DNA of 15,865 nt from Bacillota bacterium (lineage in GTDB: Bacteria; Bacillota; Clostridia; Lachnospirales; Lachnospiraceae), in the NCBI GenBank assembly GCA_023460575.1, contig JAEWPQ010000261.1:1-15865 (forward strand), written 5' to 3'. The notes beneath the pieces were generated by a model, which made no database searches, was not told the origin of the DNA, and was given only the letters and a program-made list of their open reading frames with translations. This document shows, in pieces, positions 1 to 7,036 of this stretch (the first letter of the stretch is position 1; each line of letters starts with the position of its first letter). The position numbers and the translations under genes were made by a program.

Positions 1-1344
1 GAATTTGAAAAAAATGTACAGGAATGGTCGGATATCTGTTTAAATGATGAACGGATTGACTTGGAATCCTATGACAAATACGATGTAAAGAGGGGGCTTA
101 GAGATAAAAACGGCAACGGAGTGGTTGCCGGACTGACCAAAGTGTCAAAGATCTTGTCGAGTAAAACCATAGACGGAGAGAAGGTGCCCTGTGAAGGAGA
201 GCTTTATTACCGGGGATATAATATTTATGATCTGGTAAACGGAGTGGTGAAGGATGGAAGGTACGGGTTTGAAGAAATCTCTTATCTTCTTTTATTCGGA
301 GATTTACCAGATAAGAAACAACTGGATCGCTTTTCTCAGACACTAGGCTTCAGCAGGACGCTTCCTACTAATTTTGTCAGGGATGTAGTGATGAAAGCAC
401 CGAGCCATGACATGATGTCTACTCTGGCGCGGAGCATTCTGACGCTGTCAGCCTATGATGATAAGGCAGGAGATATATCGGTACCAAATGTGCTTCGCCA
501 AAGCCTGATGCTAATCAGTGTGATGCCCATGCTGGCAGTTTATGGATACCATGCTTTTAATCACTATGAGCGGGGCGGAAGCATGTATATCCACAGACCA
601 GATGAAAAGCTGTCCACAGCAGAGAACATTTTAAGGCTCCTGCGGCCTGATATGAATTATTCCAGAGTGGAAGCTCATGTTCTGGATCTGGCTCTTATTC
701 TTCACATGGAACACGGAGGCGGTAATAACTCCACCTTTACAACTCATGTGGTAACCTCTTCCGGAACCGATACGTACAGTGTAGTGGCAGCAGCCCTGGC
801 ATCGCTGAAAGGACCAAAACACGGCGGTGCGAATATCAAAGTAGTTGAGATGATGGAAGATTTGAGGAAAGAGGTTCATGACTGGAAGGATGAAAAGGAA
901 GTAGAGAAGTACTTAAGGAAGCTGCTTCATAAGGAAGCATATGACCGGAAGGGCCTGATCTACGGCATGGGACACGCTGTCTATTCCAAATCGGATCCAC
1001 GTGCGGAAATATTCAAAGGATTTGTGAAACAGCTCTCTGAAGAAAAGGGACGTTTGGAAGATTTTAACCTTTATTCAGCCATAGAGCGGCTGGCGCCTAA
1101 GGTAATCGGCGAAGAACGCCGGATTTATAAAGGGGTCAGTGCAAATGTCGACTTTTACAGCGGATTTGTTTACAGTATGCTGGACATTCCAAAGGAACTA
1201 TTTACCCCCATTTTTGCAATTGCAAGAATTGTGGGATGGAGTGCCCACCGGATTGAGGAACTGATAAATATGGATAAGATTATACGCCCGGCTTATGTCA
1301 GTGTAATGCAGGAAGAGGAGTATAATCCTTTGGATTTCAGATGA
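1..1344 (+). CDS. Citrate synthase, 5' end outside window
   Basis: Condenses acetyl-CoA with oxaloacetate to give citrate in the cytoplasm; in fermenting clostridia this usually feeds 2-oxoglutarate and glutamate synthesis rather than a full TCA cycle. The frame is open from base 1 to the TGA at 1342, with no stop, so the true start lies upstream; the TTG at 61 is an internal codon. The catalytic triad of the family is visible: the His of the HGGAN motif (codon 820-822), the His of GMGHAVY (973-975), which sits in the family signature ending SDPR, and the Asp of VDFYSG (1150-1152). The MEHGGGNNSTFTTHV stretch is the oxaloacetate/CoA-site region. At least 447 residues are visible, close to full length for clostridial enzymes. 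A 2-methylcitrate synthase cannot be excluded from motifs alone, but no prp genes are nearby. Confidence 0.93.
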   Translation, partial: EFEKNVQEWSDICLNDERIDLESYDKYDVKRGLRDKNGNGVVAGLTKVSKILSSKTIDGEKVPCEGELYYRGYNIYDLVNGVVKDGRYGFEEISYLLLFGDLPDKKQLDRFSQTLGFSRTLPTNFVRDVVMKAPSHDMMSTLARSILTLSAYDDKAGDISVPNVLRQSLMLISVMPMLAVYGYHAFNHYERGGSMYIHRPDEKLSTAENILRLLRPDMNYSRVEAHVLDLALILHMEHGGGNNSTFTTHVVTSSGTDTYSVVAAALASLKGPKHGGANIKVVEMMEDLRKEVHDWKDEKEVEKYLRKLLHKEAYDRKGLIYGMGHAVYSKSDPRAEIFKGFVKQLSEEKGRLEDFNLYSAIERLAPKVIGEERRIYKGVSANVDFYSGFVYSMLDIPKELFTPIFAIARIVGWSAHRIEELINMDKIIRPAYVSVMQEEEYNPLDFR

Positions 1345-1356
1345 TATCAGAATAGA

Positions 1357-1387
1357 TAAAAAGCAGGCCGCAATGCCTGTTTTTTTG
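1357..1387 (+). terminator. Rho-independent terminator of citrate synthase
   Basis: The arms AAGCAGGC and GCCTGTTT pair around a CGCAAT loop, with one G-T pair, and are followed by a run of T residues. The hairpin begins about 13 bases after the stop codon. Confidence 0.85.
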
Positions 1388-1393
1388 TCGATT

Positions 1394-1465
1394 ACTGGTT
1401 AAATATGTAAATTCCGCATATAGTTTGTAAAGCTTTCGAAAAGTATCTTGAATATTATAACCAGT
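1394..1465. repeat. Imperfect inverted repeat upstream of the phosphatase gene
   Basis: ACTGGTTA at 1394-1401 is matched by TAACCAGT at 1458-1465. Pairing continues with AATAT against ATATT after a single bulged A, giving 13 pairs. The 45-base interior is AT-rich and contains AAGCTT and TTCGAA palindromes. The right arm overlaps the predicted promoter, so this could be an operator pair; a role is inferred only. Confidence 0.45.
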
Positions 1466-1476
1466 CGTTTTATGCT
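1448..1476 (+). promoter_or_regulatory. Candidate sigma-A promoter for the phosphatase gene
   Basis: TTGAAT (1448-1453) and TATGCT (1471-1476) are separated by 17 bases, each matching four of six consensus bases. The predicted start of transcription is about 70 bases ahead of the ATG at 1556. Confidence 0.45.
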
Positions 1477-1555
1477 TTAGAAAATGAGAGGCGCTTCCAT
1501 TCTGAAAAACAATACGACAGAACATCAAACCGAGGAGTATAAGGAGGACTTAAGT

Positions 1556-3064
1556 ATGAAGAGCAGAAAGAATTATGCAGCTGCTTTTATTTTAGCTGCC
1601 ATAACGGCGGCATTGGCGGGGGGATACGTATATGCGGCAACGGAGCACTTTTCTGATTCTACCACTGATCAGGCGTGGGATGCATGGACGCAGAAGTGGG
1701 AGGGGCAGGTGAGCCGGGATTATGAAAAAATAGCCCTCACACCAGGTACAGACGAGACAAAATTAAACTTTGCATGGTACTCCAAAACTGATGGAACGGC
1801 TTCTCCCAGGGTTGAAATATCCAGACGCAGTGATATGGGTCAGTCAACTGTATATGAAGGAAGTGCGGTACAGGCTGTTGACGGATATCAGAGTAACAGG
1901 GTGACGGTGGATTCCCTGGCTGAGAACACCACGTATTATTATCGGTATTATAAAAATGGCAAACCGTCTGATACTGCCTCCTTTAAGACACATAATTTTA
2001 ACAGTTATTCCATGCTTTACGTAGGAGATCCCCAGATCGGTGCTTCAAAAGGACAAACTACCTCCAGAGGAGATAAACTGGAAAATAAATCAGATATAAA
2101 TACGGCAGCCCGCAATGATGCTTTCAGCTGGAACAAGACTTTAAATACTGCAATGAATGCAAACCCGAATATCAGTTTTATACTTTCTGCAGGAGATCAG
2201 ATTAATAAAAATGTTGAAGGGAAAGATCCGGGAAATGAAACCGAATATGCAGGTTTTTTAAATGCGGACTGGATGAAATCCCTTCCTGTTTCCACGACCA
2301 TCGGAAATCATGATTCTACCAATGAAAGCTATAGTCTCCATTTTAATAATCCCAATGACACGCAGTTGGGTAAGACTACTGCAGGTGGTGATTATTTCTA
2401 TAAGTACGGTCCTGCTCTTTATGTGGTGCTCAATACAAATAACTATAATTGCGCGGAGCATGAACAGGCAATGCGCCAGGCAGTTGAAGCATATCCCAAT
2501 ACAAACTGGAGAATTGTAATGATTCATCAGGACATTTATGGAAGCGGTCTTGACCACTCAGACTCTGACGGGATTGTGCTCCGGACACAGCTCACTCCCC
2601 TTATGGATAAATATGATGTGGATGTTGTGCTTCAGGGGCATGACCATACCTATTCCAGAAGCTATTTATTAAAGTCTGACTCTAAAACTCATTCCAACTA
2701 TAACTTCTATGACTGGGATAATGTAAAAGATGAGGCAGGAAATGTGTTTCCTTATACAGATGCTTCCTATCAGGCCCAGAATAACTGCTACACCATAGCA
2801 AATACAATGACCGGAGGTGTGACAAATGGAGACGGCACCCTCTATATGGAAGCCAATTCTGCAACGGGAAGTAAATATTATGAACTGATCCCCAGTAAAC
2901 AGGATTATATTGCAGCAAGAAACCAGAACTGGAATCCCACTTATTCTGTAATTCGTATTAACAGCAACACCTTTGCAATTGATACATATGAAATTGCCGG
3001 TGGGAAGGTTCAGAAAATTGATGATACCTACGAGTTAAAAAAGACCAACGCATCCAGAAGATAA
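1556..3064 (+). CDS. Secreted purple-acid-phosphatase-like metallophosphoesterase
   Basis: Predicted extracellular phosphatase of 502 residues that would release phosphate from organic esters using a two-metal centre. The ATG at 1556 follows an AAGGAGG site and starts a protein with a basic N-terminus, a hydrophobic stretch (about 8-26) and a VYA-AT signal peptidase I site near residue 27; an in-frame start at 1484 lacks these. Residues about 55-147 look like the fibronectin-III-like domain that precedes the catalytic domain in purple acid phosphatases. Metal-ligand motifs follow in order: GDPQ (157-160), GDQ (213-215), GNHD (250-253), His324 in MIHQ, and GHDHTYSR (361-368). No LPxTG or other C-terminal anchor is visible, so release into the medium is likely. 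The exact substrate, or a phosphodiesterase activity, cannot be told from the sequence. Confidence 0.88.
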   Translation: MKSRKNYAAAFILAAITAALAGGYVYAATEHFSDSTTDQAWDAWTQKWEGQVSRDYEKIALTPGTDETKLNFAWYSKTDGTASPRVEISRRSDMGQSTVYEGSAVQAVDGYQSNRVTVDSLAENTTYYYRYYKNGKPSDTASFKTHNFNSYSMLYVGDPQIGASKGQTTSRGDKLENKSDINTAARNDAFSWNKTLNTAMNANPNISFILSAGDQINKNVEGKDPGNETEYAGFLNADWMKSLPVSTTIGNHDSTNESYSLHFNNPNDTQLGKTTAGGDYFYKYGPALYVVLNTNNYNCAEHEQAMRQAVEAYPNTNWRIVMIHQDIYGSGLDHSDSDGIVLRTQLTPLMDKYDVDVVLQGHDHTYSRSYLLKSDSKTHSNYNFYDWDNVKDEAGNVFPYTDASYQAQNNCYTIANTMTGGVTNGDGTLYMEANSATGSKYYELIPSKQDYIAARNQNWNPTYSVIRINSNTFAIDTYEIAGGKVQKIDDTYELKKTNASRR

Positions 3065-3076
3065 TGTGGTAAGAAC

Positions 3077-3115
3077 AAACCGGGGCATATGACTGAGTCA
3101 GAGTGTCCCGGTTTT
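3077..3115 (+). terminator. Terminator-like hairpin after the phosphatase gene
   Basis: AAACCGGGGCA pairs with TGTCCCGGTTT (one G-T pair). The loop itself contains a second dyad, TGACT-G-AGTCA. The T run is short, so readthrough into the next gene is possible; no clear separate promoter for that gene is seen. Confidence 0.7.
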
Positions 3116-3159
3116 ATGGCAAAAAATAAAAGTAACCGGTGAGGAAGGAGCTGCCATAT

Positions 3160-4323
3160 ATGGAATTTAAGGAGCAGAAAAAATCCGCATGGAAAATGCA
3201 GAAAAAGAGGTGGCTTCAATGGACTGTATTTGCAGTGTTTATTGCAGGATTCATCCTTTTTTTAGTGCGCTTTAATCAGATTGATATTGCCAGTCTCATA
3301 TCAACAGAAGGAAGAACATTTGAGCGGGGACGGGTTATAGAGGTTCTTACGGACAACTTACAGGAAGATGGCAGCAGGACCGGCCAGCAGAAAGTTCTGC
3401 TTGAAATCCGCTCAGGATCAATGAAAGGAAAAATGGTTGAAGCGACCAGCAACAATGGCTATCTGTTTGGAGCAGCCTGTGAACCTGGAATGAATGTAAT
3501 AGTGATCCAAAGCGTATCCGGTGATATCTCCATTCATACGGTTTACAGCGTAGACCGGGAGTGGGCTGTTCTTGGATTTGTGCTGCTGTTTTTGGCGGTT
3601 GTCTGCTTAATCGGAGGACGCAAAGGTTTTTATGCCTGTGTAGGTCTCTGCTTTACTTTTATCTGCATTATATGGCTTTACATACCAATGATTTACAAGG
3701 GTTATTCCCCGTTTCTTGCAGCAGTTCTGGTTGCATCAGTTACTACATTTATCACCATGTATTTACTGGGGGGCTGGTCTGGAAAAACTTTGTGTGCTGT
3801 AGCTGGAACAGTCAGCGGAGTTATTATTGCCGGAATATCGGCCTGTCTGTTCGGAGCGGCGGCCCATATCTCAGGATATAATGTATCGGATATCGAATCC
3901 CTGACAGTTCTTGAAAATATTCGTGGAATCCGTGTGGGAGAACTGCTCTTTTCCGGATTACTGATCTCGGCACTTGGCGCAGTAATGGATGTAGGAATGT
4001 CCATATCGTCTACCGTCTTTGAGATACATGCCAATAATCCTGAACTGGGAGCAAGAGAGCTGTTTCGCTCCGGTATGAACGTAGGACGGGATGCCATGGG
4101 AACCATGGTAAATACATTGATTCTGGCATTTGTGGGAAGCGGGGTCAGCACGCTGCTGTTAAACTATGCCTATGAATTACCTTATCTTCAGATTATCAAT
4201 TCAAATAACATGGTAATAGAGATCATGCAGGGGATTTCCGGAAGCCTGGGAGTTGTGCTGACGATTCCAATTGTATCGCTGATGGCATCTTTTACAGCTT
4301 CAAAGTGGGGGATAAGCCGCTGA
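3160..4323 (+). CDS. YibE/F-family polytopic membrane protein
   Basis: Membrane protein of 387 residues matching the YibE/F-like family found widely in Firmicutes; its biochemical role is not established. The ATG at 3160 sits nine bases after AAGGAG; a GTG at 3139 is in frame but lies upstream of that site. A first transmembrane helix (about 17-37) is followed by a soluble, probably extracytoplasmic, region of about 90 residues (GRVIEVLTDN onward), then six or seven further helices. The C-terminal half carries the family's conserved stretch: GAVMDVGMSISSTV, then NPELGARELFRSGMNVGRD, then MVNTLILAFVGSG. Some relatives are encoded as two adjacent genes; here a single chain carries both the soluble and membrane parts. 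It lies 95 bases after the phosphatase gene in the same direction. Confidence 0.85.
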   Translation: MEFKEQKKSAWKMQKKRWLQWTVFAVFIAGFILFLVRFNQIDIASLISTEGRTFERGRVIEVLTDNLQEDGSRTGQQKVLLEIRSGSMKGKMVEATSNNGYLFGAACEPGMNVIVIQSVSGDISIHTVYSVDREWAVLGFVLLFLAVVCLIGGRKGFYACVGLCFTFICIIWLYIPMIYKGYSPFLAAVLVASVTTFITMYLLGGWSGKTLCAVAGTVSGVIIAGISACLFGAAAHISGYNVSDIESLTVLENIRGIRVGELLFSGLLISALGAVMDVGMSISSTVFEIHANNPELGARELFRSGMNVGRDAMGTMVNTLILAFVGSGVSTLLLNYAYELPYLQIINSNNMVIEIMQGISGSLGVVLTIPIVSLMASFTASKWGISR

Positions 4324-4357
4324 TACATACAGGACTGTCTGAACGAGACTGACAAAA

Positions 4358-4758
4358 TCACAGGGACATGGAATGTATGGTGCGGTGAAGCTCGTTAAAT
4401 TTATCGGCAAGATGACCGGAAGCCCAGTCATACATATCCCTTGTTTCATATTGGCGGTAATCACATTCCTGGGAAACCAGGAGCATGGTGTAAACATCAT
4501 ACCAGAGAGCACGTAAGTATTCTTTCTCCGAAAGGCGGTCTATGCCGTAACCTTTGTAAAAATTCCTGTCTGTGCCATAAGTACGAAATCCCACTTCCAT
4601 CAGGGGATCTGCCCAGAGACTTCTTTCCCAGTCAATCAAACCGGTAATCCGGTTGTCTTTTACAAAAATGTTGCCATCCCATAAATCCCAGTGTACGAGT
4701 CTTGGTAACTTAACCTCATCAAGATTTCTTTGCTTTCATCTAAATCTTTAAACAACTG
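4358..4758 (-). pseudogene. Remnant of an APH/choline-kinase-like phosphotransferase
   Basis: The minus strand encodes only the C-terminal half of a kinase-fold phosphotransferase. Reading down from about 4737: KLPRLVHWDLWDGNIFV contains the catalytic-loop pattern HxDxxxxN, and ITGLIDWERSLWADPL is the metal-binding segment that follows; the frame then runs about 80 codons to a TGA at 4358-4360. A TGA stop immediately precedes this frame near 4736-4738. The neighbouring frame further upstream encodes LFKDLDESKEI, which joins naturally to the kinase frame if one base is restored near 4724-4728, so a one-base deletion is likely. The N-lobe expected upstream is absent: homology can extend no further than about 4758, only a dozen bases from the end of the GntR gene. 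A short translated fragment starting at TTG 4639 is possible but would lack the catalytic loop. Confidence 0.8.
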
Positions 4759-4769
4759 TCACCATCCTT

Positions 4770-5414
4770 TCAATAATTGCTATTATCAATTGGTGCCGCG
4801 GTAGGTATTAACAGATTCTCAATATCTGCTTTTAAAATTGTTTCAGCAATAGAAAGTTCATTTTTTTCAATATAATCAATAAGGGCCATATGTAAATCCA
4901 TGCTGGCATACTGCTTTTTCTGAATAAAGTAAATAGTTTGAATATTTAATGCATCCTGAAGTTGTTTATAAGCATAGCGGTTGCCATAAACAGAGAAAAG
5001 CTTTAAATGAAAATCGCAGTTTAAATGCCACTTTCCTATAAAATCATTGGGTCCGCAATTGGTATAATTAATACAGGTTGTTCTTAGTTCTTTGATCCAT
5101 TCACGATCAATTCCTGCTGTAAGATTACGTAAGAATGAACACTCCAGAGATGAGCGGAATTTGACAATCTCATATATTTCCTCAGCAGTTGGCTGGCAAA
5201 TCTTATAACCCTGTCTTGGAATGCTTGTAAGAATAAGCGTAGTAGTTAACTGTGTAAGCGCTTCTCTGATTGGCGCACGGCTAACGTTATACTTTTCCAT
5301 TAAAAATTTTTCCGTAAGAATTGTGCTTCCGGAATATACTCCATTGATAATATCAGTAATCAATGCATCATGCACCTGTTGTTTTAGTGATGTATCGGAG
5401 TTTTTTTCACACAT
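4770..5414 (-). CDS. GntR-family (FadR/FCD type) transcriptional regulator
   Basis: DNA-binding regulator of 214 residues, predicted to control the divergent transporter-hydrolase-desulfidase operon. Residues 10-75 form the GntR winged helix (LTEKFLMEKYNVSRAPIREAL, then a wing with SIPRQGY). Residues about 78-203 resemble the helical FCD ligand domain: D134 and H136 (NCDFH) and H175 (DLHMALIDYI) match usual metal ligands, but the last-helix His normally present appears to be replaced (KADIEN, D197), so ligand or metal binding may differ. The ATG at 5414 is preceded by AAGGGGG five bases upstream; the frame stays open to 5531, but that extension is hydrophobic, AT-rich and overlaps the predicted promoter. 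The stop lies 12 bases from the phosphotransferase remnant. Whether it represses or activates is unknown; operator-like sites at both promoters suggest repression plus autoregulation. Confidence 0.88.
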   Translation of the reverse strand: MCEKNSDTSLKQQVHDALITDIINGVYSGSTILTEKFLMEKYNVSRAPIREALTQLTTTLILTSIPRQGYKICQPTAEEIYEIVKFRSSLECSFLRNLTAGIDREWIKELRTTCINYTNCGPNDFIGKWHLNCDFHLKLFSVYGNRYAYKQLQDALNIQTIYFIQKKQYASMDLHMALIDYIEKNELSIAETILKADIENLLIPTAAPIDNSNY

Positions 5415-5491
5415 ATGAATCCCCCTTTTTGTTGCGACATAAGTCTCTTCATTATACATTTCTTGGAAAATTAAGTCAATAATAACCGGGT

Positions 5492-5536
5492 ATAATATGA
5501 TTAACAATATGCTATACAGTAAACTAATCATATCAC
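5492..5536. repeat. Inverted 9-bp repeat at the gntR transcription start
   Basis: ATATGATTA (5495-5503) and TAATCATAT (5525-5533) form a perfect 9-bp inverted repeat with a 21-base spacer. The right copy is part of the longer CTAATCATATCAC (5524-5536), whose reverse complement recurs exactly at 5653-5665. The pair flanks the predicted gntR start site, a plausible autoregulatory operator. Confidence 0.5.
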
Positions 5537-5554
5537 AAATACATATTATGTTAA
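5527..5554 (-). promoter_or_regulatory. Candidate promoter of gntR
   Basis: Read on the minus strand, TTAACA (5554-5549) and TATGAT (5532-5527) are 16 bases apart. This would give a leader of about 105 bases before the ATG at 5414. The -10 box lies inside the 13-bp element shared with the divergent promoter. Confidence 0.5.
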
Positions 5555-5633
5555 TTAAACGTAAATTAATTGTGCTATATTCACATATTTAATGATAAAT
5601 ATTAGTTAATTATGTAGAAGTTGATAAAAAGTA

Positions 5634-5662
5634 TTGATTAAGCAATGAACTCGTGATATGAT
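5634..5662 (+). promoter_or_regulatory. Promoter of the transporter-hydrolase-desulfidase operon
   Basis: TTGATT (5634-5639) and TATGAT (5657-5662) are spaced by exactly 17 bases, with a TG-like extension context (CGTGATATGAT). The leader to the ATG at 5712 would be about 43 bases. The -10 lies within GTGATATGATTAG (5653-5665), an inverted copy of the element over the gntR -10. The whole 297-base gap between the two start codons is AT-rich control DNA with no gene. Confidence 0.7.
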
Positions 5663-5671
5663 TAGCACAAG

Positions 5672-5682
5672 TACACAGTGTA
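5672..5682. promoter_or_regulatory. Candidate operator dyad TACAC-A-GTGTA
   Basis: A perfect 5+1+5 palindrome placed immediately downstream of the -10 box of the operon promoter, at about +4 to +14, where a bound repressor would block transcription. It is close in size to known GntR/FCD operators, but its half-sites do not match the usual TNGT-N3-ACNA pattern exactly. Confidence 0.45.
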
Positions 5683-5711
5683 TTAAAACCAAAACAAGAA
5701 AGGAATAAGGT

Positions 5712-7013
5712 ATGGATAAGCAGACGAGTTTAAAAAAACATCTAATTGGGTACCTCTTCTTGGCTGTCATGATTGCATCGTTCCTCTATTTCGGCGTTTA
5801 CCAGGTGGCCACTGGTCAGGTCAAAATGGATACACAGACAGCATTTCTTACCATGTTATTTCTACTGATCGTCGGTGAATTATTCTCACTGGCTACCAAA
5901 GCGTTCGTCCCGTCCATGTTCATTACAGCGATTCTGTTTGTCGTTGGATTCTGGACATACTTCCCGCAGGATATCCTGCAATTAGGCGGAATAGCTACTA
6001 ATCTCCCTACGTTTCTCGTCATGATTATGGTGGTCCATCTGGGTACCATGCTCAATATCAGGGAATTAATTGATCAGTGGAAAACGGTTGTTGTAACTTT
6101 AGTGGGTATGCTGGGAATTCTCCTGGTCATATTAACAGCTGGCAGTTTTTTGATTGGTAGCGAGACCGCAGCAATCGCAGCACCGCCTCTTACCGGAGGA
6201 TTTGTAGCTGCCATGATGATGCAGAGCGTTGCACCTACTGAGGAATTAGCAATTCTGGCAATGGCAGTATATGTTTTACAGGGGTTTGCGGGATATCCAT
6301 TGACCAGCTTATGTCTTAAAATGGAAGGCAAAAATGTTTTAAAGGCATTTCGTGAAGGAAAGATGACTGTCGGCAATTCTGCTTCTTCAGGCGGGGTAAA
6401 AACGGAAGAAATTAAGAAAAGTTATCTGTTTCCCCAAATGCCTGAAAGTTTTAAAAGTGATTTTACCCATTTGTTCTTTATTGTGACTCTGACAGTTATG
6501 GCGGGATATCTTGATAAGCTTACAATGGGATATGTTTCAAAATTTGTGTGGGCATTGCTTCTGGGAGTATTCGGCACTGCTTTGGGATTTATTGATAAAA
6601 ATGTTTTGGTACGTTCCCGCAGCATGGGATTTGTGTACACCATAATTATGATGTTTGTATTTTCACAGTTAAAGTCTGTAACTCCGGATACTCTGGTACA
6701 GTTATTAAAAAGCTTTGCAGTACTGATTGTATTGGCGGTAATAGGTGTGGCGGCATTCTCTATTCCGGTAGGAAAAAAGCTGGGACTCAGTGCAGCTATG
6801 TCATTTGCCATTGGGCTTGGTACTTTGGCAGGCGGCTTTCCGGCCAGCTATACCTTAAGTGTGGAGGCAGCTAAGGTGCTTTCCGATAATGATGAGGAAT
6901 ACAAAATATTAGAAGAACACATGCTCCCTAAAACTCTGGTATCAGGTTTTGTGAGTGCAACTTCAGGGTCGGTTTTAATTGCAGGTCTGGTAATGGCAAT
7001 ATTCTTTAAATAA
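5712..7013 (+). CDS. Polytopic symporter-like membrane protein, substrate unknown
   Basis: Integral membrane protein of 433 residues and first gene of the operon; by context, the importer for the compound degraded by the two enzymes downstream. I do not recognise a named family with certainty. About ten to twelve hydrophobic segments are visible (for example 11-30, 43-61, 65-84, 97-114, 124-148, 177-195, 251-268, 277-294, 304-320, 333-352, 357-378, 407-431), with a soluble loop near 203-248. Two related motifs, LTGGFVAAMMMQSV (160-173) and LAGGFPASYTLSV (372-384), suggest an inverted-repeat transporter with paired re-entrant loops, as in the GltS and CitS classes of ion-coupled carboxylate symporters. 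The start follows GAAAGGAATAAGG. The next gene begins 23 bases after its stop. Confidence 0.75.
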   Translation: MDKQTSLKKHLIGYLFLAVMIASFLYFGVYQVATGQVKMDTQTAFLTMLFLLIVGELFSLATKAFVPSMFITAILFVVGFWTYFPQDILQLGGIATNLPTFLVMIMVVHLGTMLNIRELIDQWKTVVVTLVGMLGILLVILTAGSFLIGSETAAIAAPPLTGGFVAAMMMQSVAPTEELAILAMAVYVLQGFAGYPLTSLCLKMEGKNVLKAFREGKMTVGNSASSGGVKTEEIKKSYLFPQMPESFKSDFTHLFFIVTLTVMAGYLDKLTMGYVSKFVWALLLGVFGTALGFIDKNVLVRSRSMGFVYTIIMMFVFSQLKSVTPDTLVQLLKSFAVLIVLAVIGVAAFSIPVGKKLGLSAAMSFAIGLGTLAGGFPASYTLSVEAAKVLSDNDEEYKILEEHMLPKTLVSGFVSATSGSVLIAGLVMAIFFK

Positions 7014-7036
7014 ATAAAAATCAGGAGGATAAAAAC

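Noticed and set aside
1484..1555. Longer phosphatase start with 24 extra residues
   Set aside because: The ATG at 1556 has AAGGAGG at proper distance and directly begins a signal peptide; the longer form would bury the signal peptide internally.
3702..4151. 149-codon open frame on the minus strand inside the YibE/F gene
   Set aside because: It lies wholly opposite a strongly supported gene, has no ribosome site of note and encodes a low-complexity Pro/Thr/Ser-rich product typical of antisense frames.
5415..5531. In-frame hydrophobic N-terminal extension of the GntR regulator, resembling a membrane anchor
   Set aside because: It overlaps the predicted gntR -10 box, is explained by AT-rich control DNA, and the ATG at 5414 has a clear ribosome site and a normal GntR N-terminus.
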